Below are positions 50,273 to 59,718 of a DNA stretch of 64,000 nucleotides, piece after piece. How positions within the stretch are numbered: the stretch's first letter is position 1; each line of letters starts with the position of its first letter. The notes beneath the pieces are model-generated. The model was given only the letters and a program-made list of their open reading frames with translations, did no database searches and was not told where the DNA came from. The translations under genes were made by a program, and so were the position numbers. This stretch comes from Gracilariopsis chorda (taxonomy: Eukaryota > Rhodophyta > Florideophyceae > Gracilariales > Gracilariaceae), in contig NBIV01000108.1 of the NCBI GenBank assembly GCA_003194525.1, positions 1 through 64,000 on the forward strand. Reading direction: 5' to 3'.

Positions 50273-51195
50273 CTTGTTTCGTCAGTTAAGGGTTGCACCT
50301 TGGTGTCATGCGTTAACTAACTTCGAGAAGGATGTAAACACGGTCGTGCTGAGTAGCGTTTACCAACGATGCAAAAATGCTGGATGTCAAATCCTGGACG
50401 TAGATGCATGGGCCCCTACTGTGATTTGAGGAGCATAGGGTTCAAAAAGAACAGATTGAGGCAAATCACTCTCGACACGTCCCAAATGCGGAGTACAGGT
50501 ACAGTACATCTATCTATATATGTGGGCCGCTCGCAGTGCGAGCCTCGCACAGTCCGCGTCTCCGGTATGGCGGATTTCGAACCCATCTGGTATGCGCCAG
50601 ATACTGACTGCTGTTACAAACCCAACCCCCATTCTTGATCCATCAGGCTCAAATAGTCCAACACCGCCCCTTCGGCAAATGCCCGAAAGCCAAACCGATA
50701 CCTATCGCATCATACCGGACATCGTCACCTTCACGTAGTCAACCGATTACAGTACCTTCGTCAAATTTGAAAGTTCTCTGGGGCACCAATACTTCTTTCC
50801 ACCACGTCTGCTCCTTATGACGCCAATGTACGATACCGTGGAGCGTCAGAACATTGCAGACCTTGTACTTGATTGCTATCAGAACGCTTTCAACGGAAGA
50901 AGCAGTGATATTATAAGACGGGTAAAACGACTGAGCGAGACCGAAGCTAGTATCCGTGGTTGACCAGCCACGAATACGAAGCAAGGCCATTGATACTACA
51001 TTGGTTTTATCTAAAGCCGTTTGGTATTAATTCTGCGGATTGAATCCGTTCTCCTTTTTGTGCTCCGTACTTATACCTTTTAATTTCAATCTACAGTTTC
51101 CGAACTTGCTGAATGCTTTTCAGTCCCCAGATTCATGTTTCGTGATATTACCCTCGGGATACGTATCTCCTCAGTCGAACCCGATCCAGCAGCCG
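50273..51195. other. Divergent intergenic region, about 920 bp
   Basis: GT49-gene leader and URI-gene upstream region. GCTCGCA / TGCGAGC and GTGCGA / TCGCAC form two overlapping short hairpins at 50528-50550. No gene is supported. Confidence 0.4.
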
Positions 51196-53226
51196 ATGCA
51201 GATCCTCTCTGCAGTATTGGCAATGGCTATAGCCCTACTGCTACACAAGGCTTTAAGCCACACCAAACAATTCCAAAGACCGTCGGAACCTCTAAAACCT
51301 GATCTTCCAGAGTCTCTTACTACTCATTCAGCGTCAAAATGTGAGACGCCAACTCAACCAAGGATGCGCCCTCGATCTCTTGGTTCTACCTGCATTCGGC
51401 AAATAGATGCAACAGCCACGAGGCTCTCACTGGAAGTCAATGCACCGCGGAACGGGAAGTTCACAATCTTTTTACAAGCAAAGGGAAACGGTGAATCGAT
51501 TGCATCTGCTTCAGTTACCATTCCGACGGTCAATGGAAGCAGTTCATTCGTCTATGTTGTTGAGAACTTGTTACATGATACACCATACACCGCCATTCTA
51601 CAAGAGGGCACTCCACTATGCCGGGTCTCAGTCTTCACCCTACCTCCCGGAAATTTAGTACAAAACCCATCGTTTGAAACAGATGCACCGCCACTTTTTC
51701 TTGCGACAAGATTTCACGAACGTGAGACGCCTCGCTCATGGACACCATTTTACAACGGAGGAGCCGTGCGACACTGCGGTCCATTTGTGGACCCTTACGA
51801 CACATATTCTGTCTATATACCTCGTTCTGGTGATTGCTTCCTGCTTCTCGGACCTCACTACCAACACAATGCGTGGCAGAGTTTCACTCCTCAAGAAGAT
51901 CTTTTCTACGGGGCACATCAATCTGTGAGGTTGTGGCAGAAAGCAAAACATGTTTCGATCAATGCATGGTATCTCACCTCCGCAATTGTTCTGAACTCGC
52001 TGCACCGTGACTGCAAGAGCTGCAAGGACGCACTTTCATTGGTGATCGGTGTCGTCACTGTAGACGGCCAGTGGCATGACGGAGCGACTATTCCTCTTGT
52101 TGCGAGCACTAACTGGACAAAGGTGTGTGTTTTTCTTAGCGCACCACGAGCAATCTCATCTGTTCATGTATATTTTCACTTTCATGAGCACTCGCGCGGC
52201 CATATTTTCGTAGATGATGTATCTTTGGTTGTCGATGACATATCCACAGAGAAAACCAAAGAGGAAAGTTGCCACACACTCAATATAGAACCGTCTCCTG
52301 TTTCGCAGTCAACAACCCCGCACATCCACTTGCGTTCTGGTATACGTCCAAACCCATCCCAGTTAACCATCGCTGTTCCACTTACATACGATCGAATACT
52401 CAGGCTTGAAGCCATGTCTCGTTTGTATGGAGGAGGACCAATCGTAGCCGCTGTGCTTATTCGTGAAGAGCAGGAAGCTCGACTCTTTGAACAAGTTTGG
52501 CAGAAAACAGCATGGCTCAGAAACTACGTCGATGTTGGTTTTTTGAAGCGAAGCGCGGATGAAGTTGCGCTTCCCATCAATGCACTCAGAAATGCAGCCG
52601 TTCGTCTTGCACAAACAGAGTTTGTGATGATGTTGGATGTCGACATGACGCCTGCAACGAAGGCTTTCGACTGCTTTCGAAGCAATTCAAGTACATACTT
52701 ATCAGCTTTGCTTCCAAAGCATGAAAGGCGGATAGCGGTGCTTCCAGTTTTCATTACTCACATACATCACAAACTCGCTTGTGACAAGGAAGAACTACTT
52801 GTCCAACTGAATTCCAGAGTTGGGACTAGCTATTGCGCGCATTCTCAAAAGGCAAACCGTGTCAAACGATGGTATGCAGCAAATCAAGGTGTTGAGACTT
52901 TCTTTACTACCGATTATGAACCTTATGGCATCGTGCGACGGGAGCTTCACCCCCACTACGACGAGCGATTTAGTGGGTATGGCTTCAATAAGATCGCATG
53001 GGCGGTCGCGGCGTCCAGATGGGGTTATTCGTTTATTGTTCTGGATGACGCTTTTGTCACGCATCTCAACCATGTCGAGAATTCTTGGGTGTCCGACATG
53101 GACGTCCCGCACTACTTGGTAACTTGGAGGCGATTCCTTGGTTTTGTTTCAGAAGAAGGATCTGATGAGGATCGTCCGAGAGTGATTGGTACCGAACGCT
53201 CTCCGTTCGAATCCCGCACTCGATGA
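51196..53226 (+). CDS. LARGE/B4GAT1-type (GT49) glycosyltransferase, type II membrane protein
   Basis: A single exon, 676 residues from Met at 51196 (MQILSAVLAMAIALLLHKAL). This start puts a signal-anchor helix at residues 1-20, fitting a Golgi type II enzyme. An in-frame Met at 51040 adds 52 residues of unlikely leader. Residues about 60-160 look like a fibronectin-III fold. About 165-360 resembles a carbohydrate-binding or galactose-binding module (NLVQNPSFETDAP, HIFVDDVSLVV). The GT49 domain follows, with a DVD metal-binding motif (MMLDVDMTP, about 52630) and FSGYGFNKIAWA near the end. GT49 enzymes add glucuronic acid to glycans. The substrate here is unknown. Confidence 0.82.
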   Translation: MQILSAVLAMAIALLLHKALSHTKQFQRPSEPLKPDLPESLTTHSASKCETPTQPRMRPRSLGSTCIRQIDATATRLSLEVNAPRNGKFTIFLQAKGNGESIASASVTIPTVNGSSSFVYVVENLLHDTPYTAILQEGTPLCRVSVFTLPPGNLVQNPSFETDAPPLFLATRFHERETPRSWTPFYNGGAVRHCGPFVDPYDTYSVYIPRSGDCFLLLGPHYQHNAWQSFTPQEDLFYGAHQSVRLWQKAKHVSINAWYLTSAIVLNSLHRDCKSCKDALSLVIGVVTVDGQWHDGATIPLVASTNWTKVCVFLSAPRAISSVHVYFHFHEHSRGHIFVDDVSLVVDDISTEKTKEESCHTLNIEPSPVSQSTTPHIHLRSGIRPNPSQLTIAVPLTYDRILRLEAMSRLYGGGPIVAAVLIREEQEARLFEQVWQKTAWLRNYVDVGFLKRSADEVALPINALRNAAVRLAQTEFVMMLDVDMTPATKAFDCFRSNSSTYLSALLPKHERRIAVLPVFITHIHHKLACDKEELLVQLNSRVGTSYCAHSQKANRVKRWYAANQGVETFFTTDYEPYGIVRRELHPHYDERFSGYGFNKIAWAVAASRWGYSFIVLDDAFVTHLNHVENSWVSDMDVPHYLVTWRRFLGFVSEEGSDEDRPRVIGTERSPFESRTR

Positions 53227-54390
53227 TTGACAACAACTGAGACAGAGTGCAATTCTGTGTGCCCTTCTTCGCATACTCTCCTCACTATATGAAGAGTATT
53301 CTTGTGTATCGACTCACTCCTGACGGTCCCAGGCTGACGCAAAGGAAGAGCTGAAGACTCAACTCAATACATGACCACTTTAGTCGGTGAACGAGGTTGT
53401 CACTTGTATGGATGATCCTATGTCAATATTAACAGTAGACGAATTCGATTTAGTCTCAGAACGACAAAGAGACTCAAAAACTCAGCGAGATGATAGAACA
53501 TGAAATTGCTGAGTAATTTCCTTCTTCGAAGAAGAGACTTCAGAAATGCGCAAGCGGACTATTCTCGATGACGGGCCATGGAGCCTCAGATCTTTGGCAC
53601 AGAGTACCTCTTTAGACACGAGCAACTCGTCTTCTCGTGGTGTGCTTGACTTTTTTCCTTCTGAATCACAACGCAGGACAGCGAATGATTTAAACCTCGT
53701 GTCTCCAGCAAAGGCATCCTTCCAGGACAGTTTTGAGGTTCTTAGCCATTATAAAGAAAGAGGTTCATTGACTAAGTGTCTGGCACAAAGCCGTCATCAG
53801 ATATGCCTGCGCGCATACCGGAGAATAAAAGAGATTTCTTCATAACCTGTTTGAGAAGTATTACTTTGTATTCTTAAGAAAGCAAAGCTTTTGCTGTACC
53901 GTAGATCATATAGATCGGAATGATAAGGTTGACATATCTCCAGAACAATATTCACAAGTAAACCAAATGAAGCAGAAGAAGACATTCACAAAACCAAACG
54001 AACCAGTCGGCATCCAGGGGCCGTCTATTGTACGACGAAGATGTTCAAGATCAGAGATGGACCAGCTCTGAGGATGATTTCGACGATGATGGCAATGCGC
54101 CGTGCACTAGTGCCAGCATGACGCCCTGCTTTGCGCACTTGTGCCAGGCACGTCCGTTACTGCAGATCCAAGCTCATCAACAGTCTTCATCCGTATCCAA
54201 CTCTCCTTGCCACCGCTTCTTCTGGGCGTTCTCTGCGTCTTGTCGTACACAACGGTGAATAGTCGTGAGTCTTCGAAAACAATCAGCGAAATCCACGACC
54301 AGTTTGCATCTTAATACGAAACAGTTTAGAATCAAACAGTCGTGAGCATTTCCTCAACACCGAGAGTCAAGTGAGTGAGATTTGAACAGA
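53227..54390. other. Intergenic, about 1.15 kb, with one small unsupported ORF
   Basis: Contains a 99-codon plus-strand frame at 53546-53845 and otherwise no coding signal. LSM2 starts at 54391. Confidence 0.4.
53546..53845 (+). CDS. Small hypothetical protein
   Basis: A 99-residue frame starting MRKRTILDD, Ser-rich at first, then helical and basic (FEVLSHYKERGSLTK, HQICLRAYRRIKEIS). It stands alone in the 1.1 kb between the GT49 and LSM2 genes. No motif is recognised. The even amino-acid mix makes it more likely real than the shadow frames nearby, but only weakly. Confidence 0.35.
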   Translation: MRKRTILDDGPWSLRSLAQSTSLDTSNSSSRGVLDFFPSESQRRTANDLNLVSPAKASFQDSFEVLSHYKERGSLTKCLAQSRHQICLRAYRRIKEISS

Positions 54391-54684
54391 ATGCTCTTTT
54401 TCTCGTTTTTCAAGACCCTGGAGTCGAAGACGATCACTATCGAGTTGAAGAATGACCTTCTGATCAAAGGAGTCTTGCATAGCGTCGACCAATACCTCAA
54501 CTGCAAACTGCAAGAAGTACAAGTTCTGAACGGCGACAAACACCCCCACCTGTTGAGCGTCAGCTCAGTATTCATTCGGGGCTCCGTTGTGCGCTACATT
54601 CATATGAATCCGAACGATGTGGATGTTGGACTTTTGCAAGATGCGACAAGACGTGAATATCGCGAGGGCAGAAATGCGCCATAG
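54391..54684 (+). CDS. LSM2: U6 snRNA-associated Sm-like protein LSm2
   Basis: A complete intronless 97-residue protein starting at Met4 of the open frame (MLFFSFFKTLESK), the start shared by LSm2 proteins. The Sm1 motif has ELKNDLLIKGVLHSVDQYLNC. Sm2 has SVFIRGSVVRYIHM, and IRGSVVRY is the RNA-binding loop of the family. The tail, VDVGLLQDATRREYR, matches LSm2 rather than other LSm paralogues. LSm2 is a member of the LSm2-8 ring on U6 snRNA and of LSm1-7 in mRNA decay. A role beside the spliceosomal UBL5 gene in the same window is coincidental as far as I can see. Confidence 0.96.
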   Translation: MLFFSFFKTLESKTITIELKNDLLIKGVLHSVDQYLNCKLQEVQVLNGDKHPHLLSVSSVFIRGSVVRYIHMNPNDVDVGLLQDATRREYREGRNAP

Positions 54685-54781
54685 CGCTGCTTATTCTCCA
54701 GTGCAACGATTTAGTGTATCGAAGAACGCAGCCCTTGAAGAATCACCGGAACGCAGCAGGAGAATGTCGTATCATTTTATT

Positions 54782-55894
54782 CTATGAACGTTCCTTTTCG
54801 TACTGGTCAAAGCTCGCAGCAAAATCTTCGCGCATGCTAGGTGGAACTTTGGAGAGGTCAATTCCCGCATCGGCTGCGGCATCAATAGTCTTCTTGCTGA
54901 AACCGTCGGAACCCTGCGATGCTTCACCAGTTTCTGGAGTTGAAGAATCGGTTGAGCCTGAGAATCCAGTTCCAAACGCACTCCGTACGGAGGGTCTTGG
55001 AGCTGCGTTAGATGATGATGCCCTACGAAATCCTGACCCGAAAGCACTATTAGGAGCTGGCTTACCAGAGTTGGCCTGGACACCCCATCGTCCTGGACCT
55101 GTAAACTGTGTTTCCGTTTTCTGCTGCTGTTGAGCGATAACCTTCGCATCTGGTTGTGAACTAAAGAGCATGATTTCGTTTAATAGGGCAGCCACAGCTA
55201 GATCGTCTGGTACATCCTTCGATGTTTCTGCTTGTTGTTCCGTGCTGGTGTGTATACGTGTCTCTGTAGCAAATGTAGCGGTGCTGAAGCCGCCAAATCG
55301 CCGCACAGTAGACATGCGATTGACCACATCAGGCCCATCAAAGGCGAACTTCTCCACTACCTCTCCGCCCTCGTAAGGAGTATTCAGGTTGAGCGCATCA
55401 TGCTCGTCGAGAAAGTATGTGCCAGCAATAGGAACAATTTCCGCATATCCTCTATCACGTAGAATTCGACCTTTTCGTTGGTTATCATCGTCCGGAACAA
55501 GAGCAAATACGGTGGAACCTTCGTGGTTTTCCCCCTCTTGATCCCAGGCCATGGTTGCCTCCCAAGTGACAAAGCAGCCCCCTTGTGACTTTGCCGGGTC
55601 AACCTCCCAGTCCTTGCACAATGAGACAATGCGTTCATCAGAGCTTTCCAAGCACTCCATCTTGATTTTGGACTCCCCGGACTCGGAGCGACGGAAGGCC
55701 AAATGATGTGTTACTCGCCATGAATCCCAGTTCCCCTCACGGTGCCGGAAGAATTCCATAGCGTCAACAGATTTCACGCTGCATGCTCTCACAGTGGCGC
55801 GTTGGAACTTGCCTATGGTGTTGCGACGCACATGTTTTTGAGGGCGACCAACACTGGTGCGGGGAAGAAAAGTGGTGTGTGGAACAAACGCCAT
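54782..55894 (-). CDS. Phycobiliprotein chromophore lyase, CpcS/CpeS family, plastid-targeted
   Basis: A single exon, 370 residues. A leader MAFVPHTTFLPRTSVGR (Arg/Ser/Thr-rich, early Phe) fits a red-algal transit peptide. The catalytic beta-barrel runs from about 45 to 225. Family text includes EFFRHREGNWDSWRVTHHL, MECLESSDERIV, GRILRDRGYAEIVPIAGTYF and the hallmark RRFGGFSTATFATE. Such lyases attach phycocyanobilin or phycoerythrobilin to Cys of phycobiliproteins in the plastid. About 130 extra residues follow, with two SAFGxGF motifs and an Asp/Lys-rich helical tail, which cyanobacterial CpcS lacks. Nuclear coding shows transfer from the plastid ancestor. Confidence 0.92.
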   Translation of the reverse strand: MAFVPHTTFLPRTSVGRPQKHVRRNTIGKFQRATVRACSVKSVDAMEFFRHREGNWDSWRVTHHLAFRRSESGESKIKMECLESSDERIVSLCKDWEVDPAKSQGGCFVTWEATMAWDQEGENHEGSTVFALVPDDDNQRKGRILRDRGYAEIVPIAGTYFLDEHDALNLNTPYEGGEVVEKFAFDGPDVVNRMSTVRRFGGFSTATFATETRIHTSTEQQAETSKDVPDDLAVAALLNEIMLFSSQPDAKVIAQQQQKTETQFTGPGRWGVQANSGKPAPNSAFGSGFRRASSSNAAPRPSVRSAFGTGFSGSTDSSTPETGEASQGSDGFSKKTIDAAADAGIDLSKVPPSMREDFAASFDQYEKERS

Positions 55895-56584
55895 GAGGAA
55901 GGTAAAAGCTCGGCAATAGCGCGACCAATATCCACTCGTATAGCGCGGAAGAATCTAAGTTGCCGTGCAAACTTGCGTCTCGGGGACGTTCTCTGATGTA
56001 GCGGTAAGAGAGTTCTGATATGTGCAGGGTTTCCTTTCGCCGTTGGATACCCGCTATTGGCCTGAAGAACGATTCCAAATGCTTGGGCTGGTCTCTCTGC
56101 GCCGAAACTCTGGAGAGATGAAGTTGTGTGGAAAAGGCTGCAAAGAACCTTTCGCAACTACCCTGTACTGCGTTTTGAGGACGCAAATACAGATGGTGCT
56201 CACAAATATCCCTACCGCTCATAGCGATATCGCCAGCAACTTCGCTCTTGTTCGTATCTACCCTTCTGTAGCTACCGGAGAGCTCAGAGAAATCTGGCAA
56301 GTCATTGGTGGCTTGTACACGTGGAATGCGGTGAGCTGTATGGTGCTCACAATATGTGGCACAGCGCACGTTTTCCAGTTGCCATACGCAATGTCTCACG
56401 CGGATACACATCTTCTTGTAGCTAGAATGCAATGGCATCTCTTCGCCTTCATCTTCATAATCTCAGCCTTGCTTTGTCTGGTCAAGACATCATAACAGAA
56501 TAATCTCCATCTGCCGAAAGCGCGGTTTCTTCAATCTCGACTTGGACCGCGGCAACTCGCTTTTAGCAATCCCGAAGCATCTAA
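55895..56584. other. Divergent intergenic region, about 690 bp
   Basis: Between the lyase and valyl-tRNA synthetase genes. Two overlapping frames on opposite strands (55764-56438 and 56022-56495) carry no motif and conflict with each other. Nothing else is seen. Confidence 0.4.
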
Positions 56585-59578
56585 ATGCTGTCAAACACAG
56601 CGTTTATTACACCATGGGCGCCTCGCCTTCTGCGCGGCGCTCAGGTTTCGTCACTGAGGCTAAAAAGTTTTCGAGAGCACCGTCTTAACTTTCGAACCCG
56701 AACTACTTCCCGAATTCTGCATACACCATGTGCATCAGCGGTCTCGCCATCTTCCGACCCTTTCAGATCCAATTATGCGCCGCCCAAGTCCGACCCACTG
56801 CCACCGTTACCAGAGGAGCTGCGACCACATCGCGAAATGCCACCTCGCTATGATCCGCAGGCTGTTGAGCAGGTTCTGTACCAGTGGTGGGAATCTGCAG
56901 GCTTGTTTAAGCCATGCGTTCCAAACGGCAAAGAACCGTTTACCATTTGTATGCCTCCGCCGAATGTCACAGGTGGTCTGCATATGGGACATGCCATGTT
57001 CGCTACCGTCGAAGATATTTTGACCCGCTTTCATCGTATGCGCGGAAGGCCTACCTTGTGGCTGCCTGGAACTGATCATGCCGGAATTGCCACCCAACTA
57101 GTTGTCGAGAAAGAATTAGCCAAAGACGGATTGACTCGCGATCAACTTGGACGGGAGAACTTTTTGAAGCGTGTGTGGAAATGGAAAGAAGAGAAGGGTG
57201 ATTACATTAACGTCCAGATGCGAAGACTTGGCGCTAGTTGTGACTGGGACCGTTCTCGATTCACACTGGAAGAACATATGTCTGCTGCAGTCGCAGAAGC
57301 TTTTAAGCGTCTGCACGATCAGGGACTGATTTACAGAGGTGACTACATGGTTAATTGGAGTCCAACGCTGCGCACCGCGGTGAGCGATCTAGAAGTTGAG
57401 TTCTCCGAAGAGAACGGAAAACTGTACTACTTTCGGTATCCCCTTAGCGATGGAAGTGGATTCATCCCGGTCGCAACAACTCGTCCGGAGACCATCCTCG
57501 GTGATACCGCTGTCTGTGTTCATCCGGCTGATGAGAGGTACAGTCAGTACGTTGGGAAAACTGTGCGTGTTCCAGTTACCGGACGAGATATCCCAGTCAT
57601 TGCGGATGAATACGTTGATCGAGAGTTTGGTACCGGTGCACTAAAGATTACACCTGGTCATGATCACAATGACTATGAACTGGGAAAGAAGCACAACCTA
57701 CCAATAATCAACATTTTGGACAAAGATGCTACTCTGAACTCTAATGGAGGGAATCTGGCAGGTATGGATAGGTTTGAAGCACGAGGGAAACTCTGGGATG
57801 CAATGGATAAGGAAGGTCTTGTCATAAAAGTGGAAGACCATGTCAATCGAGTGCCGAGAAGTCAGAGGGGTGGGGAAATTGTCGAACCACTTGTTTCTAC
57901 TCAATGGTTTGTCAAGATGAAATCTCTCGCCGAAAAAGCTATTGGCAAGGTGCGAGATGGTGATATAGTTATTGAACCGCAGAGATTTGAGAAGGTGTAC
58001 TTCAACTGGCTTGAAGATATTCGGGACTGGTGTGTTTCGCGCCAGTTGTGGTGGGGTCACCGCATTCCTGTATGGTATGTTGAAGAGCACTCCGGAGAAT
58101 ATATTGTTGCGAGAAGTGACAAAGAAGCGGCGCAGATAGCCAGCGAGAAATACAATGGAGAGGCAGTCACTTTGAAGCAAGAGACCGACGTTTTGGACAC
58201 ATGGTTCTCGTCTGGCCTATGGCCCTTCTCGACAATGGGCTGGCCGAACGAGGATGCTGAGGACCTGAAGACTTTCTTCCCTGGCTCAATTATGGAAACT
58301 GGATACGACATCTTGTTCTTTTGGGTAGCGCGAATGATCATGTTGAGCCTATGGTTCACGGGTGAAGTCCCGTTTCACATTGTTTATCTGCATGGGTTGG
58401 TTCGCGACAAGCATGGAAGAAAAATGAGCAAGACGGTTGGCAATGTTATTGATCCGATTGATGTCATATCATCATACGGCACTGACGCCTTGCGCTACAC
58501 GCTTGTAACTGGTAGTACGCCAGGTCAGGACATCCCACTATCGAACGAAAGGATTGAATCCAATCGCAACTTTGCAAATAAGCTATGGAATGCTTCTAGG
58601 TTCATCATCGGGAACCTGGACAAGATATCAGATGAAGAGCGACACGAACTTGCTACAGTTGCTATTTCTGATTTTGGAAAGTCTATTGAACATCTGCCTT
58701 TACCAGAACGCTATATCATTTCAAAGCTTCACATACTGGTGAATACTGTTACAGATGGACTAGAAACACTTACTTTCGGCGATGCGGGTCGTCAGATCTA
58801 CGAATTTCTATGGGATGAATTCGCTGATTGGTACGTAGAAACCTCTAAGACGAGGTTCTTCGGCACAGATGATGAGGCATGCAGAGATACTCGAGCAACC
58901 CTTGTCTACGTAATGGACACATGCCTTCGACTTCTACATCCGTTTATGCCATATGTCACAGAAGCAATCTGGCATCGCTTCCCACGAGAAGGCAGTCCGG
59001 AGCAGGCATTAATTATTGCGGAGTGGCCATCTGGTGGAAGCATTGACCAGGACGCTATAGAGCGCTTTGAAAGATTGCAGTCTCTGGTTCGCTACATACG
59101 AAATGCTAGAGCAGAGTATCAAGTTGACCATGGTCGAAAAATTCCTCTCACAGTTCGAACTGATGCCGTCACAGCGTCGGATGTAGAAGCCGAGAAGGGG
59201 ATGCTATTTCTTTTGACCAAAGTTAATTCTGAGAAACTGACGATTGAAATCGCTGACGGCGCGGAAAGACCCACGACTGAAACAGAATCCGGCGACAATG
59301 CCCTTCATCTATACATTGCAGACAACCTCGAGGGCGTCATTCCAATGCGTGATATGATCGATTTTGAAAAGGAACGGAAAAGGCTTGAAAAGCAGTCTCT
59401 CAAACTGCAGAAGGACTTGAACGGCCTACAAAAGAGGCTGAGTGCCCCTGGGTTTGCAGACAAGGCACCTCCCGCGGTTGTGGCAAAGACTAGGACATCT
59501 GCTGATGAGTTGGATTCGCAGCTCACAAGCCTGACAAAGAGACTAGCAGCAATAGAGAAGTTGGCAACTGCTGAGTAA
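56585..59578 (+). CDS. Valyl-tRNA synthetase, organelle-targeted type
   Basis: A single exon, 997 residues. HMGH (class I signature) is at 133-136 and KMSKT at 613-617, with the usual editing domain between them (about 270-500). The anticodon-binding domain and a C-terminal coiled coil (FEKERKRLEKQSLKLQKDL) follow. Residues 1-60 form a leader starting MLSNTAFITPWAPRLL, Ser/Arg-rich with an early Phe, so import into plastid and/or mitochondrion is likely. The core text resembles bacterial/plastid ValRS. A separate cytosolic enzyme should exist elsewhere. Confidence 0.95.
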   Translation: MLSNTAFITPWAPRLLRGAQVSSLRLKSFREHRLNFRTRTTSRILHTPCASAVSPSSDPFRSNYAPPKSDPLPPLPEELRPHREMPPRYDPQAVEQVLYQWWESAGLFKPCVPNGKEPFTICMPPPNVTGGLHMGHAMFATVEDILTRFHRMRGRPTLWLPGTDHAGIATQLVVEKELAKDGLTRDQLGRENFLKRVWKWKEEKGDYINVQMRRLGASCDWDRSRFTLEEHMSAAVAEAFKRLHDQGLIYRGDYMVNWSPTLRTAVSDLEVEFSEENGKLYYFRYPLSDGSGFIPVATTRPETILGDTAVCVHPADERYSQYVGKTVRVPVTGRDIPVIADEYVDREFGTGALKITPGHDHNDYELGKKHNLPIINILDKDATLNSNGGNLAGMDRFEARGKLWDAMDKEGLVIKVEDHVNRVPRSQRGGEIVEPLVSTQWFVKMKSLAEKAIGKVRDGDIVIEPQRFEKVYFNWLEDIRDWCVSRQLWWGHRIPVWYVEEHSGEYIVARSDKEAAQIASEKYNGEAVTLKQETDVLDTWFSSGLWPFSTMGWPNEDAEDLKTFFPGSIMETGYDILFFWVARMIMLSLWFTGEVPFHIVYLHGLVRDKHGRKMSKTVGNVIDPIDVISSYGTDALRYTLVTGSTPGQDIPLSNERIESNRNFANKLWNASRFIIGNLDKISDEERHELATVAISDFGKSIEHLPLPERYIISKLHILVNTVTDGLETLTFGDAGRQIYEFLWDEFADWYVETSKTRFFGTDDEACRDTRATLVYVMDTCLRLLHPFMPYVTEAIWHRFPREGSPEQALIIAEWPSGGSIDQDAIERFERLQSLVRYIRNARAEYQVDHGRKIPLTVRTDAVTASDVEAEKGMLFLLTKVNSEKLTIEIADGAERPTTETESGDNALHLYIADNLEGVIPMRDMIDFEKERKRLEKQSLKLQKDLNGLQKRLSAPGFADKAPPAVVAKTRTSADELDSQLTSLTKRLAAIEKLATAE

Positions 59579-59718
59579 AGTGTCTTCGTCCCTCAACTCC
59601 GCTACGACGAAGCCCTGATGCAGTGAACTGTTGATACCAGTACGTGCGACTTACTTACCTTCACCTGGTGTGTGTTTCTGTCCGTCTAGTCGACGGATCC
59701 ATGTTGCCCAACCCGGGG
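59579..59718. other. Short convergent spacer ValRS / PGM2
   Basis: The two genes converge with about 140 bp between their stops. No clear terminator hairpin is visible. Confidence 0.4.

Noticed and set aside
50520-50600. Hairpins and TTCGAA near a possible minus-strand tRNA
   Set aside because: The T-stem pairs poorly and no other arms form.
55764-56495. Two overlapping frames of 157 and 224 codons between the lyase and ValRS genes
   Set aside because: They conflict with each other, one overlaps the lyase leader, and neither shows a domain.
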